64,000 bases of DNA from contig JACGCK010000006.1 of assembly GCA_014925825.1 (NCBI GenBank), forward strand, positions 248,001 to 312,000. The letters run 5' to 3'. Source of the stretch: Pholiota molesta. Lineage: Eukaryota > Basidiomycota > Agaricomycetes > Agaricales > Strophariaceae. Numbering within the stretch: the first letter of the stretch is position 1; every line of letters begins with the position of its first letter. The translations under genes were made by a program, and so were the position numbers. Shown here piece by piece: positions 1-10,928 of this stretch. The notes under the pieces are model-generated. The model worked only from the letters and a program-made list of their open reading frames with translations, did no database searches and was not told where the DNA came from.

Positions 1-236
1 TAGACGGTTGGCGAGCGATGGCCGGAGCAGATGCAGATGGCGGGGGTGTTAGAGAGGAGGGATCATGTTGTTTTGCGGGGATACTGGTACTGACGGTCAG
101 TGGCATGAGGTGCATGCAAATGCACGGGGTATCACTTAGAGGGTATTGGTCTAAAGGCACATAGTGGCTAAAATGAAACTGCAGCAGTCGCGCAGGCGGG
201 CTGCAGGCCACATGCAGCCACTGATAAGATTAGATT

Positions 237-1251
237 CTATATCCGCCCCTTGGCGGCATCTACAAATCCTTTCAGCACTTCGACATCCCCGTTCCCCTCC
301 TCAATGGACGCTCGACTCGTCCATATATCTGCGACATGCCATGGTATATATCACCCTCCCCTCCTCCCACAAATCCAGCTATTTCCTCCATTTCCCCCAC
401 CCATCGATAAGCCTTAGGGATCATTGCGGGCACAGCGCGGGTGATCCGCTCCAGAAGTTCTGGCTGCGAGTCGCTGAGTTCTTGTAGCAGCGCCTCGCTC
501 GTTGCAGGTGAGTTTGCGTGGGCAGCTAAAGTACATCGTAGTTCATGGCGATCCAGAAATTGAGCGTTTTATATGACATGCGCACCTAAAATGATCGTCG
601 TGAACAGCCCTGTTAAGCCCTTGGAAATACCCTATGCAAAGCCTTTGAGCCATCTCTGCCTTCTCATAGAACCACGGGGAATAATAAACTGACGGCATAC
701 GACATTTTCAAAGCACTGGCGCTTCCAATCCGTGAACCATCCCCGTTTAAGACCCTAACTTTGATGCCGCTCCCTCCGACGATATCCTCGAAGAGTTTCA
801 AACCACGCTCGCTTCCAGGATCTGTTGATCCATAGAAAGTAGGGACATAGTTTCCGGAAGGTGGCCCTCCAATTATACATCCATCCAGAAAAGTAATCGG
901 AGACGCCGTGATTAGCGTTGCGATATGCCTGATTGTGACCACGTTCACGGCATTGCAATCCGCAAAGACTAGCGGATTTTCAGGTAGCCTATTGGCTGAA
1001 TCATATTCTTTCAAGAGTCGCTCCGCAAAAGAAATCGCGTCGCGAGGCGGGATTATGCTTAACACGATGTCCGACTTGCGCACTATGTCGCTCCAAGAGG
1101 CGTCCACCATTCCGGCTTTTTTGGCTCGTTCTCGTGTCGCGTCTGACCGCCCTTCCAGGCTAGTGAGAACAATATTGCCGGCCTCTACTAGTTTGCGACC
1201 GACATTGGCCCCCATGGCTCCAGGTGCGATAACTGCGATAACATACGGCAT
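237..1251 (-). CDS. 6-phosphogluconate/3-hydroxyisobutyrate dehydrogenase-like protein (NAD-binding domain plus DUF1932-type C-terminus)
   Basis: Three exons read 1251-694, 631-585 and 525-237; the introns are 62 and 59 nt. The N-terminus opens directly with a Rossmann fold: IAVIAPGAMGANVGRKL carries the GxMGxxxGxxL dinucleotide loop, so the ATG at 1251 is preferred over one 12 codons upstream. The body has the beta-hydroxyacid dehydrogenase layout, including the GGPPSGNYVPTFY substrate loop and the ALKMSYAGISKGLT helix, where the catalytic Lys is expected. The last exon gives the helical C-terminal domain. A single-base frame slip near 305-315 separates GRVER from SIEEGNGDVEVL; adding one base restores the family-like C-terminus. 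The substrate cannot be told from sequence; 2-hydroxyacids or sugar-acid derivatives are typical. Family assignment is firm, exact activity is open. Confidence 0.85.
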
Positions 1252-1847
1252 GTCGTGAGAGTGAGTGAGAGTATCAAGATCAAGCATCCGGCAAAGAATT
1301 ATAATTGTGCATATGTCGTGTGAAGACGTATATCGAGGGCTGGATGGCGCATCAATATACTATTCAAGACGACCTCCGACGCAATTTATGCAATCAGGTT
1401 TGGACTCGCAAACGTGTGGCGTTTGCGCTATGTTGAGAATACTGAGGGAGGAATGCCCGCTTCGAAAAGTCACCACAGCAACAATTTTTGCAGAGATACG
1501 CAACGGGTTTTAACAGTTATTCTAGGACTTAGTGGGAGATGCATGAAAATTTCCAAGGAGTAATCCATCACTTTTTCTAACAGGGGCCATGTAGAAGTAA
1601 GATGATCCTGGTAGTAAAAATGACAAAGTGACTTACTTTTTTTGGAAGACTTTGGTAGCCGGCAATTTACGCTGCAATGTACTCGATGCCAGAACCTTGA
1701 GTTTACCATCAAATAAGCGCGAGATTTTATCAAGCTTTCGTGGTCCAAGATCAAATTCAAGATATATTGCTGTAGTAAAAGAAACAAGTGGACTATACCT
1801 ATCAAGCCTGAATATCAGAATGGCCATAGATAATTTAGAATATGAAC
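1252..1847. other. intergenic, no gene seen
   Basis: About 600 bp between the dehydrogenase start and the UCH37 stop. Short open frames on both strands have no recognisable motif or exon structure. It should hold the promoter of the dehydrogenase and the 3' end of the deubiquitinase gene. Confidence 0.6.
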
Positions 1848-3052
1848 TCAGTCTTCGTCCATGTCCTCGCCACGAGCTTTTCTCTGCTCAATGCGCTCTT
1901 TCATAGTTTTCTTGGCTGCTTCCTGAGCTGGAGCTAATTTTCCCGCTTTGGCGAGGGCCAATAGCAGCGCCTGAACCAAGCCTACATGATTATGGCGACG
2001 GAGGCTGTTTTCGAACTGTGGTATGAAAGCTTGGTGAGAATGCGACGCATGTAGGCAGAGAAAAAAAAATACTGACAGCCCATCTCTCCCGTTTGGAATT
2101 TTCACTCGTTATCCTGGAGTATATCTCATTGGCCATTTCGGAGTTTCCAATCGTTTGATAACGTTCTAATTCAGATTGTAGCGATCGTAAAGGATCATCC
2201 CGCAGTGCAAGGAGACTAAACTCAAGCTACATATATTTGAGGCAGTGAGTTAGGGGTACGTCCGATATAATCTGGACACCTACCGCGCCAATGGGGTAAG
2301 TGTTTATACGAGCTTCGATGACTTCCCTGCAGAGAATGGATAGTTTAGGTTGGAATTAAACTGACGTTACAGCTAACAAACCTTGCAGTTTTCAGCCAAC
2401 CTTCACCCGATTCCTCGAACCCACCATGCCGGATCGGATGGGGTTTCAAGCCGTCAAGCTCGTAGAGAGCTCCCATAACTGGAAGATACACCACAAAATG
2501 GTAAGCATCTTCCGATTTCCTGGGTAGTCCCAGGCCGTCAAGAGAAAACGCGCTCGGCGGCGAAAGTGAGTTATGCATCTCTCTCAGCCAGTCGGCACTT
2601 GTAATTACTAGGCCACGCGTCTGAGGGTCCATTCCCTGAGTAAATTGCAGAAGTTCCGAGAGCTGGGGGCCGCCGTGGAGCGAGGGGATGTTTCCGAGAG
2701 CATTCAACACAGCTAATGTAGCGCAAGCATTATTGACAACCTGGTGCGCAAAAAAGCCCGGAAATTCTGGGTCGTCTGCGCCCGCGCGTTGCGGAGCGCT
2801 TGGGTCAGACGAGGTCGGAATCCATTTAAACAGAAATATCAGGGCATGGAGCGGTTGCAAGGCAGCGAGCGAATCCGGTTCCAGGGAATAAAGGTCATCA
2901 ACAATGAGTGGGAGTCCAAGAGATTTCAAGAGCTCGCTTTGGACCAGTCAATGATGGCGCGCAGTTTACCCAAAAACATTGACGACATACGTGAATACGC
3001 CGGGATCCGATTCAGTCAATTGCCAGCCGCTTGTCTCGTCGTCAGCAGACAT
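1848..3052 (-). CDS. ubiquitin C-terminal hydrolase, UCH37/UCHL5 type (peptidase C12)
   Basis: Five exons (3052-2991, 2936-2382, 2326-2284, 2226-2077, 2015-1848) join in phase to 325 residues, normal for UCH37. The start is followed by the family signature WQLTESDPGVFTELL. The catalytic set is complete: oxyanion Gln86 and Cys92 in QVVNNACAT, His167 in DAYHFVVY and Asp182 in YELDG. The C-terminal extension has the UCH37 hallmark FENSLRRHNHVGL, followed by a Lys/Arg-rich helix and an acidic end (GEDMDED). In other organisms this region docks on the proteasome receptor Rpn13 or on INO80. Expected role: trimming ubiquitin chains from substrates at the 26S proteasome. The gene lies head to head with MED31 across 223 bp. 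Confidence 0.95.
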
Positions 3053-3275
3053 TGCAAAATAAATATGAGAGTGGATGTTGAGTTGCAACTTGCCTTTGGA
3101 CAAAAATGTATTAGTGGACGCGTCGGCGGCTGTCATGCCTTGTTTGACAAAGTGCTCGCAGACAAACATGTCATAACAAGGCACTCAACGTCAACTTGAA
3201 CATTCCGACTTTCAGTATCTTCACTTGCACTACTTATCAGGCTTGCTGCTGCGCCCAGATCGTGTCTCTATCGGC
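3053..3275. promoter_or_regulatory. shared bidirectional promoter of UCH37 and MED31
   Basis: Only 223 bp separate the two divergent start codons, so both promoters must lie here. No specific factor site is claimed. Confidence 0.5.
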
Positions 3276-3690
3276 ATGGAGGGTAATGGTGTGAACAACT
3301 CCACATCCCCTGTTTCATCAGACCCAAAGGCCGCAAATCGTGCCAGATTCGAGCTCGAGCTCGAATTCGTCCAGGCGCTCGCAAATCCGTTCTATTTGCA
3401 CTCTTTGGCTCAGCAAAATATCCTCGAACAACCTGCTTTTGTCAATTTTTGCGCTACCTGCTATATTTTAAAGAAAAAGACTATGCCCGATTTATTCAGT
3501 ATGCACACATGTTGCCTCTTCATGTTACTATCCAATACCTGACTTGAACTTGTGCTTCGAAAGTTATCCTCACGCGTTGCATCACTTAGAACTTTTGCAG
3601 CACCCTGAATTCCGATCTCAGATGAAGAAAGACGAATTTCTCAGAGAGTATCTTCATCAAAAGCAATTTGACCATTGGCGCACTTGGTGA
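3276..3690 (+). CDS. MED31: Mediator complex subunit 31 (SOH1)
   Basis: Two exons, 3276-3498 and 3564-3690, around a 65-nt intron. The protein holds the whole conserved MED31 core: ARFELELEFVQALANPFYLH, the Q-N-I-L-E-Q-P-A-F-V-N stretch, RYLLYFKEKDYARFI, then HYPHALHHLELLQ and MKKDEFLREYL ending in QKQFDHWRTW. MED31 sits in the Mediator middle module and helps link activators to RNA polymerase II. One base is missing at the T5 run 3446-3450: the frame before it reads FVNF and the frame after it reads RYLLYF, and T6 would join them. A residual sequencing error is the likeliest cause because the gene is otherwise perfectly conserved. The ATG at 3276 is chosen over 3225 because the upstream 17 codons have no family likeness. 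Confidence 0.93.
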
Positions 3691-4965
3691 GATAGCTTGG
3701 CTTGGCTTATCCGCCGTCCATGATACAATCATCTCACATATATTCTACAACAGGCGGGATCCATCTGCCATTGATACATGCCACCCTGATGCTCCCGCAC
3801 CAGAGTATGCTGAATCGGTCAGTAACAAACCGACACTGTAGCTGCTATTCTCCTATGTCCGTGGACACGAGAATTGTATCCACCTTCAAGTCGAGATCCA
3901 GCTCGTCTATAAACGGATATCTGAAGTCATATGCGTGTGACGTTTATAACTCAACGCACGGTGGGATCGAGACTGGGATTGAGACTGTCAATACAACTTC
4001 AAGAGAGATGATGGGCAGCTACCTGTTCCTGAGTCTTGACGAGTTGGTCATATAAACGGAGCTGTGAGTGGGTCATGCGTCCACCATAACGAGCATTATT
4101 GATTCATATACTAATAGATACATACGTATAGCAATGTTGGTCGTCATCGACTTGACTTCCCGGAACATTATGCGAAGAGACGGCTAGAGACGGCAGTGAA
4201 TTCATCTCATTTTCACTGAACAGAGTGAAAATAAACTGTCACGATGAAAGGCTATAGCTCGGCTTTTCAGCTCTTGTCTCCACAATGCCAGTCACTTTAT
4301 TTTCAATAGCAAGGACGTATTTGCAGATCATCGTGGTTTGGTCTGACGACATGCCAATGCTAAGTTGGGATTCACACTGTTTTTTTCTGGTCACTAGAAT
4401 CGGCATGAGATTCCTTTTGCCATATATCCATGGCGCCCTTTCAGGTTCAGGCAAAACGGTTCTGCAGAAGTCATCAAGCGCTAGTCACTGGTCACTAACC
4501 GTTGATGCGCAATGTATAGGCTGATATCCATCTTTACCGTATCTAGAATACATGCTTGCGGAAGGGAGAAGAACTTAGTTATGTACCTCCCATCAGTCCA
4601 GTTCAGTTCTCGCCGTTGTTAGGAATTGAAAAGCGAGATGCAGCCCAAGGAAGGGTCCTGAAACAGTGAGTTCCCTTGAGGATCCATGTTGTGAAACTCC
4701 AAGGAAACTCTTGGTGTCGTATTTATTTCCTATTCAAATCGCACGCGAGCACGGCGCGTCGAACAGTGGGCGCGACTGAGATTGGAGGCTTCAGAACGTG
4801 CAAATATAAAGCATCGATGTGGTAAGTATCATTCAATGCGCGCACCGGTCAGCCGCGATCGCGATATTGTGCGCGTGCCCTGCGCGTGCCTGTAGTCGTT
4901 GGCGTGCTCCCACGTGTGCACCATTCTCCTTTCATACTCACCACTACTATCATCCTCCATGGGCT
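3691..4965. other. intergenic, no gene recognised
   Basis: About 1.3 kb with several short open frames on both strands (the longest is 117 codons at 3702-4055). None shows a family motif, consistent exon phases or coding-like composition. It may hold gene remnants; nothing specific can be supported. Confidence 0.5.
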
Positions 4966-6682
4966 ATGGAACGGCCACACCATCTTGATGCGGAACGATA
5001 TTCACTTGAAGAAGATACCCTACAACGATCTTTTGACGATGACGCACCGCTCAACAGTGCGAGCGTGCGCGAGGGCTTGCATCTTGCCTCCCTAGCAGAG
5101 AAGAAGCGCCTATGGTGGAGGAATGCTATCATAAATACAATATTTATTGCGTCATGGTATGTTTGGCGCTTATCTGCTGCTCTCCTGCTCACTTGGACTC
5201 AATCGTGCTGGTGCAGGTTTTTATTTGCAACTCTATTATCTCTATATAACAAGTGGATGTTCTCACCAGAACATCTTGCATTCCCAGCCCCCGTCTTCGT
5301 CACTACTATGCATATGTTCGTGCAATTCCTTCTAGCTGCGGCGCTGCGGATATTCTGGCCCAAAACCTTTAAGCCCCAGCATAACCCCACAGCAAAAGAT
5401 TACGGGTATGTCTTCCTATTTTATAGCCAGGGATGTTTGGGATCCTCATCTGTCTTCAAAGCAAGAAGGTCGTCCCAACGGCGATGGCGACGAGCCTAGA
5501 TGTTGGCCTCTCAAATCTTTCACTAAAAACCATTACACTATCGTTCTACAGTATGTCTGAGCCGGTTCCTCCTTTATGTTGACACCAATGACTGAGGCAC
5601 CTCCTGTCATTCCAATTAGCAATGTGCAAATCCTCGTCATTGATATTTGTGTTAATGTTCGCCTTCCTCTTCCGCTTGGAAATTTTCTCATGGCGGCTCG
5701 TCGGGGTTATATTCCTGATTTTTGCGGGTGTCGTGTTGATGGTTGCGACCGAGGCGCATTTCGTACTCGAAGGACTCATTCTTGTGCTAAGCGCCAGCGC
5801 CTTGGGTGGCCTTCGATGGAGTCTTACTCAGGTCCTCCTCAAAAACAAAAAGATGGGACTAGATAACCCTGCAGCTACGGTCTATTGGCTCGCTCCGAGT
5901 ATGGGCGCTACTCTGTTCGTTGTTAGCGCCGCTCTAGAAAATTGGCCAACAATATTCCGCAGCAAATTCTTTGACGGTGTTTTACAGACATCTCAAACAC
6001 TATTTTTCTTGACGTTTCCCGGTATCATAGCATTTTGTATGGTGCTGAGCGAATTTTAGTAAGCGCCCTCCTGCACAGGTTCCGCATGAGATGTATTGAT
6101 TTTTTTTTGACATAGTATTATCCAACGAGCCGGAGTTGTGCCTATGTCAATAGCTGGAATAGCCAAAGAAGTGTCTACAATTATTGTCGCTTCGTGGTTC
6201 TTTGGCGATCACTTGACGGTGGTTAATGGTGTGGGTGTTGGGATTACTGTCTGTGGTACGTATCTCTCGGCGTTTGTGGTGCGTGCTTGGTTGGCTTAGT
6301 CCGGTTTCAGGAATTGGGCTGTTTACGCACCATAAATATCGAAAATCGCTTGATTCAACGGTTCCCTTGGATGCGCATGGCAATCCGATAATAGACGAGG
6401 ACGAGATGCTTACATCGATCGACGATACAGGGTATGGTGCTCAGGCTGAAGAAACTATCCGATTGACTTCGACCCGTGATGGGGACCTAGACAATTTGCT
6501 GGATGAGGTACGTGTACTCGGGTTTCAGGGTCGGGTGTGCTGAAGAGGCTTCACAGGCGCGCAACGAAAATCGGCGTACGCAGCATGCCGCTGGCGGTGG
6601 CGAGCGCGTTGGAGGCGGTGGCCGGCCGGCGGGTGGGGATGAGTGGGAATCCGGGGAAGCCGGGGACGAGGGAAGAGGATAG
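4966..6682 (+). CDS. nucleotide-sugar/triose-phosphate transporter family protein (SLC35C2-like)
   Basis: Seven exons: 4966-5156, 5217-5405, 5462-5550, 5620-6058, 6116-6255, 6311-6507 and 6557-6682; all introns are 49-69 nt. After a polar N-terminus the protein is a run of hydrophobic helices of the drug/metabolite transporter superfamily. The TPT-type motifs are present: LSLYNKWMFS in the first helix, KKVVPTAMATSLDVGLSNLS in the middle, and IAGIAKEVSTIIVASWFFGD in the second half. These match the SLC35C2/Ymd8 subgroup. The C-terminus is a long acidic and glycine-rich cytosolic tail. It probably exchanges a nucleotide sugar in the Golgi or ER membrane; the substrate cannot be read from sequence. 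The last short exon is the least certain part. Confidence 0.9.
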
Positions 6683-6983
6683 GATAGAATCTAATCAAGG
6701 AGTCTCCATTTGCATCTGCCAAAAGTGACGGAGGGCGTGGCACAGGAGGCCGTTCCAGGCGGAGTCAAGCCTCGCGCCGACCGACGGTGCGCAGACGGCG
6801 TGACGCGCTGAGTCAGCATAGTAACAATTTGTTCCGGTGATGGATTGTGTGTTTCATGCCCGGCCATCGTCAGGCGTGCGTTCCCACGGGTGTGCCATAT
6901 TCGGCGAGATCTGATCGGCCCAGCGAGCTCGACACTGGCATTTAAACGCGAGCCTCGCTCTTGTTCCTTTTGTCCACGCCGAC
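6683..6983. promoter_or_regulatory. promoter region of the Zn2Cys6 gene
   Basis: A 301-bp GC-rich gap between the transporter stop and the next start. No defined site is claimed. Confidence 0.4.
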
Positions 6984-8482
6984 ATGGAAGACTCTTTCCA
7001 GTTCATCATCGAATCCCCGCAGCACAGTCAGGGCCACAAGAAGCGTCCTCGTCTCGTCACCTCCTGCGACAACTGGTAAGCCACCCGCTCCCCGCAGCCG
7101 CCCCCGCTCACCCCCCGCAGCCGTCTGAAAAAGATCAAGTGTCTCCAGCCGTCCCCAGAGGCCAAGTGCGAGGCCTGCAAGGCAGCCAAGATTCCATGTC
7201 GGTTCCGCGATCGAGAGCGCTACTTTGCAGAGCGCAGTAGAGCGATAGCAGGGCCCAACTCGGGCGGATACCCCACTGAGCTTAGGTGCGTCATTCATCG
7301 GTCCCTGCATATCGTCCGCTCACTAGCCCCATCCAGATCTGAGCCGACTCTCGACGCGTTCTCCGTCGCCTCTGGCTCATCCAGTCCCTCCATATCCTCC
7401 AATTCAGGTCCCAGATCCAATTCCCACTCGCCTAAAGCCAGTGGTATGGTCTCTGCTGAGATTGAGAACCCTGGTCGCTACTATTCGACAGATTCACGCC
7501 ACCATATGGGTGGTCACACGTACGTTTCCTACCTGTTTTTCTCCCTGCTCACCATCCGTCCTCACCTTTTTTTTCTCCTTCAGACAATCTTCTTCTATCT
7601 CCTCTTTTGACTCTCTAAGAAATAATGGAATACCGTATAATTATGTTGGACCGGCCGCACAGGCACCCCTACTGCACTACCCTACTAATTCGCGTTCTAA
7701 TTCTTACCAACAACCAGACACACCGTCTATCCAACTATATGACCCAGAAAATCCTCAGCGCCCGCACCCCAGTCTCATGGCTCATTTTATCCAAATCTTC
7801 TTCGAAAAATACTCCGCAGATTTTGGTTTCCTATCTTATCAAGAGACACTCGCAGACTTCTGGGACCAACGGCTCTCTCTCGTGCTTGCAAACTGTATAG
7901 CTGCCATGACAGTCAAGTACGTATACGCCCTCATGTCATGTCGCATCAGTCATTGATACTGTTTATTTCAGACACTCTAATCTTACTGATATCTCTCAAC
8001 GGGAACTCCATAATATCGCTGAAAGCTACATTGATAATGCCAAGGTATCCATATTGGTTTCTCAAATTGGAATTGACCATTCTGATGCCAGTTATTCCGC
8101 AGCATGTTCTCAGCGTCTCACACATGCCTTCTTTGGATACGTTGCACGGCATCATGCTCATCTGTTGGCTTGAGCATAATCATCATAGGTTGCCCGGTAT
8201 GTTTGATGGTTTTCATTATTTATGATCACAGCCATTTACTCTAGTCTTCTCCAGGATTCCGCACGTATTATGGAATGGCCGTCAAAATGTCAGCAGAACT
8301 GGGATTGCAAGATCCCCACAACGTCGACATGTACCCCAGCAGCAGCGAATATGAGCGCAATCGTCGAAGGACAACGTATGCCGGTCTCCTTCAGCTTCAC
8401 ATGAGAGCCAGCACAAGTATGCACGTTTTACTTGCTCTTCACGGTCGCTTCGCTAACATCTTCATTCACAGTCCGACCATAG
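6984..8482 (+). CDS. Zn(2)Cys(6) fungal-type transcription factor, C-terminally short
   Basis: Eight exons (6984-7075, 7121-7285, 7337-7519, 7584-7916, 7972-8044, 8103-8196, 8255-8416, 8472-8482) join in phase to 370 residues. The binuclear zinc cluster is complete at residues 28-57: CDNCRLKKIKC, then CEACKAAKIPC, with spacing C-x2-C-x6-C-x8-C-x2-C-x6-C. A Ser/Asn/Pro-rich linker follows. Then comes the beginning of the fungal-specific regulatory domain: MAHFIQIFFEKYSADF, TLHGIMLICWLEHN, and FRTYYGMAVKMSAELGLQDP with an NRRRT motif. In the family this domain continues for roughly another 200-400 residues. Here an in-frame stop follows almost at once, and no continuation is visible downstream. 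It is either a naturally short regulator, a truncated gene, or a wrong last splice. Target genes unknown. Confidence 0.85.
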
Positions 8483-9225
8483 ATAATTAATTATTCTTCT
8501 CTTCAGCATGAGTCCATCACCTGCATTCAATTATCTTCGCTTTCACGCTTTATTCTCTCGCGTATTATAGCTATAATAATCCCTGCATACTATTAATCTC
8601 TGTTATATGTCATCGGTGGATATTTCTAGGCAGTCTGGTAATTGCCTTTTGGTGTCACCGCCGTACATAGCTGCCTCATCTATTAATTGAACACGTCTTG
8701 TAGGAGTCTATACACCGACTTTTCATTCTTTAAGCCCGAAGCTATCGGCCTCAAGGTCAGGCAAGTTGTGAGCAAGCAGTTCATGACATCAACAGTTATG
8801 CATGGTTTGAAACTTCATCATGGATCAGGGATCCGAAATCGATTCTATATATGCCCCTATGTATATGCCCTCGTATACCTCAGCTGCTCGACTGGCTTTG
8901 CGGTCAAAAATGCTATGTGTATAATTAGTACACCAATTTTCTTGCTTTGCGTAGTGTTTCTGACCTGGCGTCGGTGGCCCGACTGTCGCGGTGCCGGAGT
9001 GCGAACGCTGTGCTGTGCAAATACTGCGCTTCGCGAGGCTTCGCATTCCGGCCAAGTCAAATTTCGTGGGGAAGAAGAGTGCGGAATGTGCGTGGGACGA
9101 GGTGCATCGGGTAATCGGCAGGTTTTCTACACGTGGGTATGGGTCCTGAGATCTCTCTCTTGAACGGAACCAATTTCTGATCCTTGCCACCATCTGATGC
9201 CGCGACGCTTTATAAATAACGGTGT
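8483..9225. other. intergenic, no gene recognised
   Basis: AT-rich sequence directly after the truncated regulator gene. Open frames up to 158 codons (8687-9163) lack motifs. I looked here for the missing C-terminal half of the transcription factor and did not find it. Confidence 0.5.
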
Positions 9226-10026
9226 GGGCTACTAGGACCCCTGAAAGTACACCAAACCCACTGATCCCAAAATCGGATAAAATCTGAGAAATTTTTGCAG
9301 AATGCCTCAGGACTATTTTGAAAATATCGGATAGGAATTTGGTTTTTTGACCGAAATGCCACATCAGAAAGTTGGATAAATTTTGGCCATGAGACCGAGG
9401 CATAAGCGTGGGTTTGGATAGAAATTGGCCTTTGGGGGGATTTAAACATCGGTACTCCAAAATATGTTGCAACCTTCAAACAGTTATGCTACAAGGCCCT
9501 GGTCCTAATTTATGTAATGAAACCAATATCCAAATTCATTCAAAATATTCCTTAGGGTAGCTTAGGGCCTTGTCACTCATCGTCACGTCAACAGAATTAA
9601 AAAAATACAGAAACTCTTGGAAACTCTTGCTCAGATCTCGGTCCAAGAAGCAATGAAAACACTGCGGAAACGAACAAAAATGACTTCTACTCAAGTTGGA
9701 TCAGACGATGAGGGTGAAGATGTGAATAAGCCTTCTATACTCTGTTCTTCATCTCTTAATTTAGAATTTGAAGACTATTCATTATGCTAAGCTTATTTTA
9801 CAAGTCTATATGCTGTAAAATGGCGCCGCAGGCCCAAAAAACGAAAATTTGAACCTTGCCCGCTATTTTGGATGCCTGAGCCGAAATTTGGATAAATTTT
9901 GCATTCTGGCGCTCCCTGGTGCAAAAATCGGATAAATTTTGGCAAATTTGGTTTGGATAAAAATCGCATTTTTTCATTTTTTTGGCATCAGCCATTTTGG
10001 TGAGCTTTCAGGGGTCCTGGGCTACT
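9226..10026. mobile_element. non-autonomous DNA transposon (MITE-like) with TIRs and 8-bp target-site duplication
   Basis: The element body is 9234-10018 (785 bp). Its ends are inverted repeats: the left end AGGACCCCTGAAAG, then a 2-base difference, then CACCAAA; the right end is the same on the other strand. The flanks are a perfect direct repeat GGGCTACT at 9226-9233 and 10019-10026. Eight-base duplications are typical of hAT and a few other superfamilies; the exact superfamily is inferred. The interior is AT-rich and non-coding, built on repeats of a motif close to TTGGATAAATTTTGG in both arms, which are more alike than the centre. No transposase is encoded, so movement would need an enzyme supplied elsewhere. 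Confidence 0.8.
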
Positions 10027-10928
10027 TGCTGAGACCGACCCAGAAATGCATTTGGTATGTCGTCTGTCTATCAGTTGTATCTATTGCCCAGAACAGGTCG
10101 CATTAAGGCCGCTGTTTGGGTGGCAATAGCGTGCCCCGCGCTGGAGGAGGACCGCGAATAAAGGAAACCAATATAAAGACCTGAAATGCTACAACTCGCA
10201 ACCTCCATGACAGTTGGCGTACTTTACGGTGATTTTTAGATCCCTATGAAACAGTAGAAAGTAAATTGGTGGACGACATGTTCCACTGCCACTGTGCTCT
10301 TGGACGTTGGTCCTACCATCACGGACTTTTATCAACTCGATTCAATAACATGCAAGCAATGGGTCGACTAAATCAGAAGACATAGGGGGAGCAAGCAACG
10401 CCTGGGTCGCAGAGCGTCGCCCGTCCTCGTAATCGAACGAACGTTGACGCTGAGATCTGAGAGGTGGCCATTGCAATGTCTGGACGATTCAATGGTTCTG
10501 GATGTTCAGTTGCGCTATGTGCGGCCGCGCCGCCGCTCCACAGCCTAAAACGCTCAGGCGCTCGAACTGATGACTTTTTCTCAATATTGATGCACAAAGT
10601 TGTGCCACAAACAACTACCGCGGTCCACATGCAGATGTCACTCGGTTTGAATTGGTGCAGGTTGGTGCCCATGAGTGCCCGCGTTGAGACAAACTGGAAC
10701 GGAGCTAATACTTATAGTACACAGATCAACAGTGCAAATCACTAGCAACATTGATTATCTCTCATTTTTATCATACAGGCTAGCGATTGTCTCCGCTCTA
10801 TGTGCCCACGAGATATACTTGACTAGTTTTTCCTGTGGCTGAAGTGCACTAGTCACCCCTTCTCGCCTGGCGTTGGATGCCGACGCCTCTCTCACCGTGA
10901 CCAACATCTTCTCGAGACTCAACGAGAG
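10027..10928. other. intergenic, no gene recognised
   Basis: About 900 bp between the transposon and the DUF6533 gene. Short open frames on both strands are without recognisable motifs. The promoter of the DUF6533 gene must be near its right end. Confidence 0.5.

Noticed and set aside
3702..4055. A 117-codon open frame after MED31
   Set aside because: Composition and lack of any domain or exon partner do not support coding.
8687..9163. A 158-codon frame overlapping a 215-codon frame on the other strand
   Set aside because: The minus frame runs into the transposon, and neither shows protein-family features.
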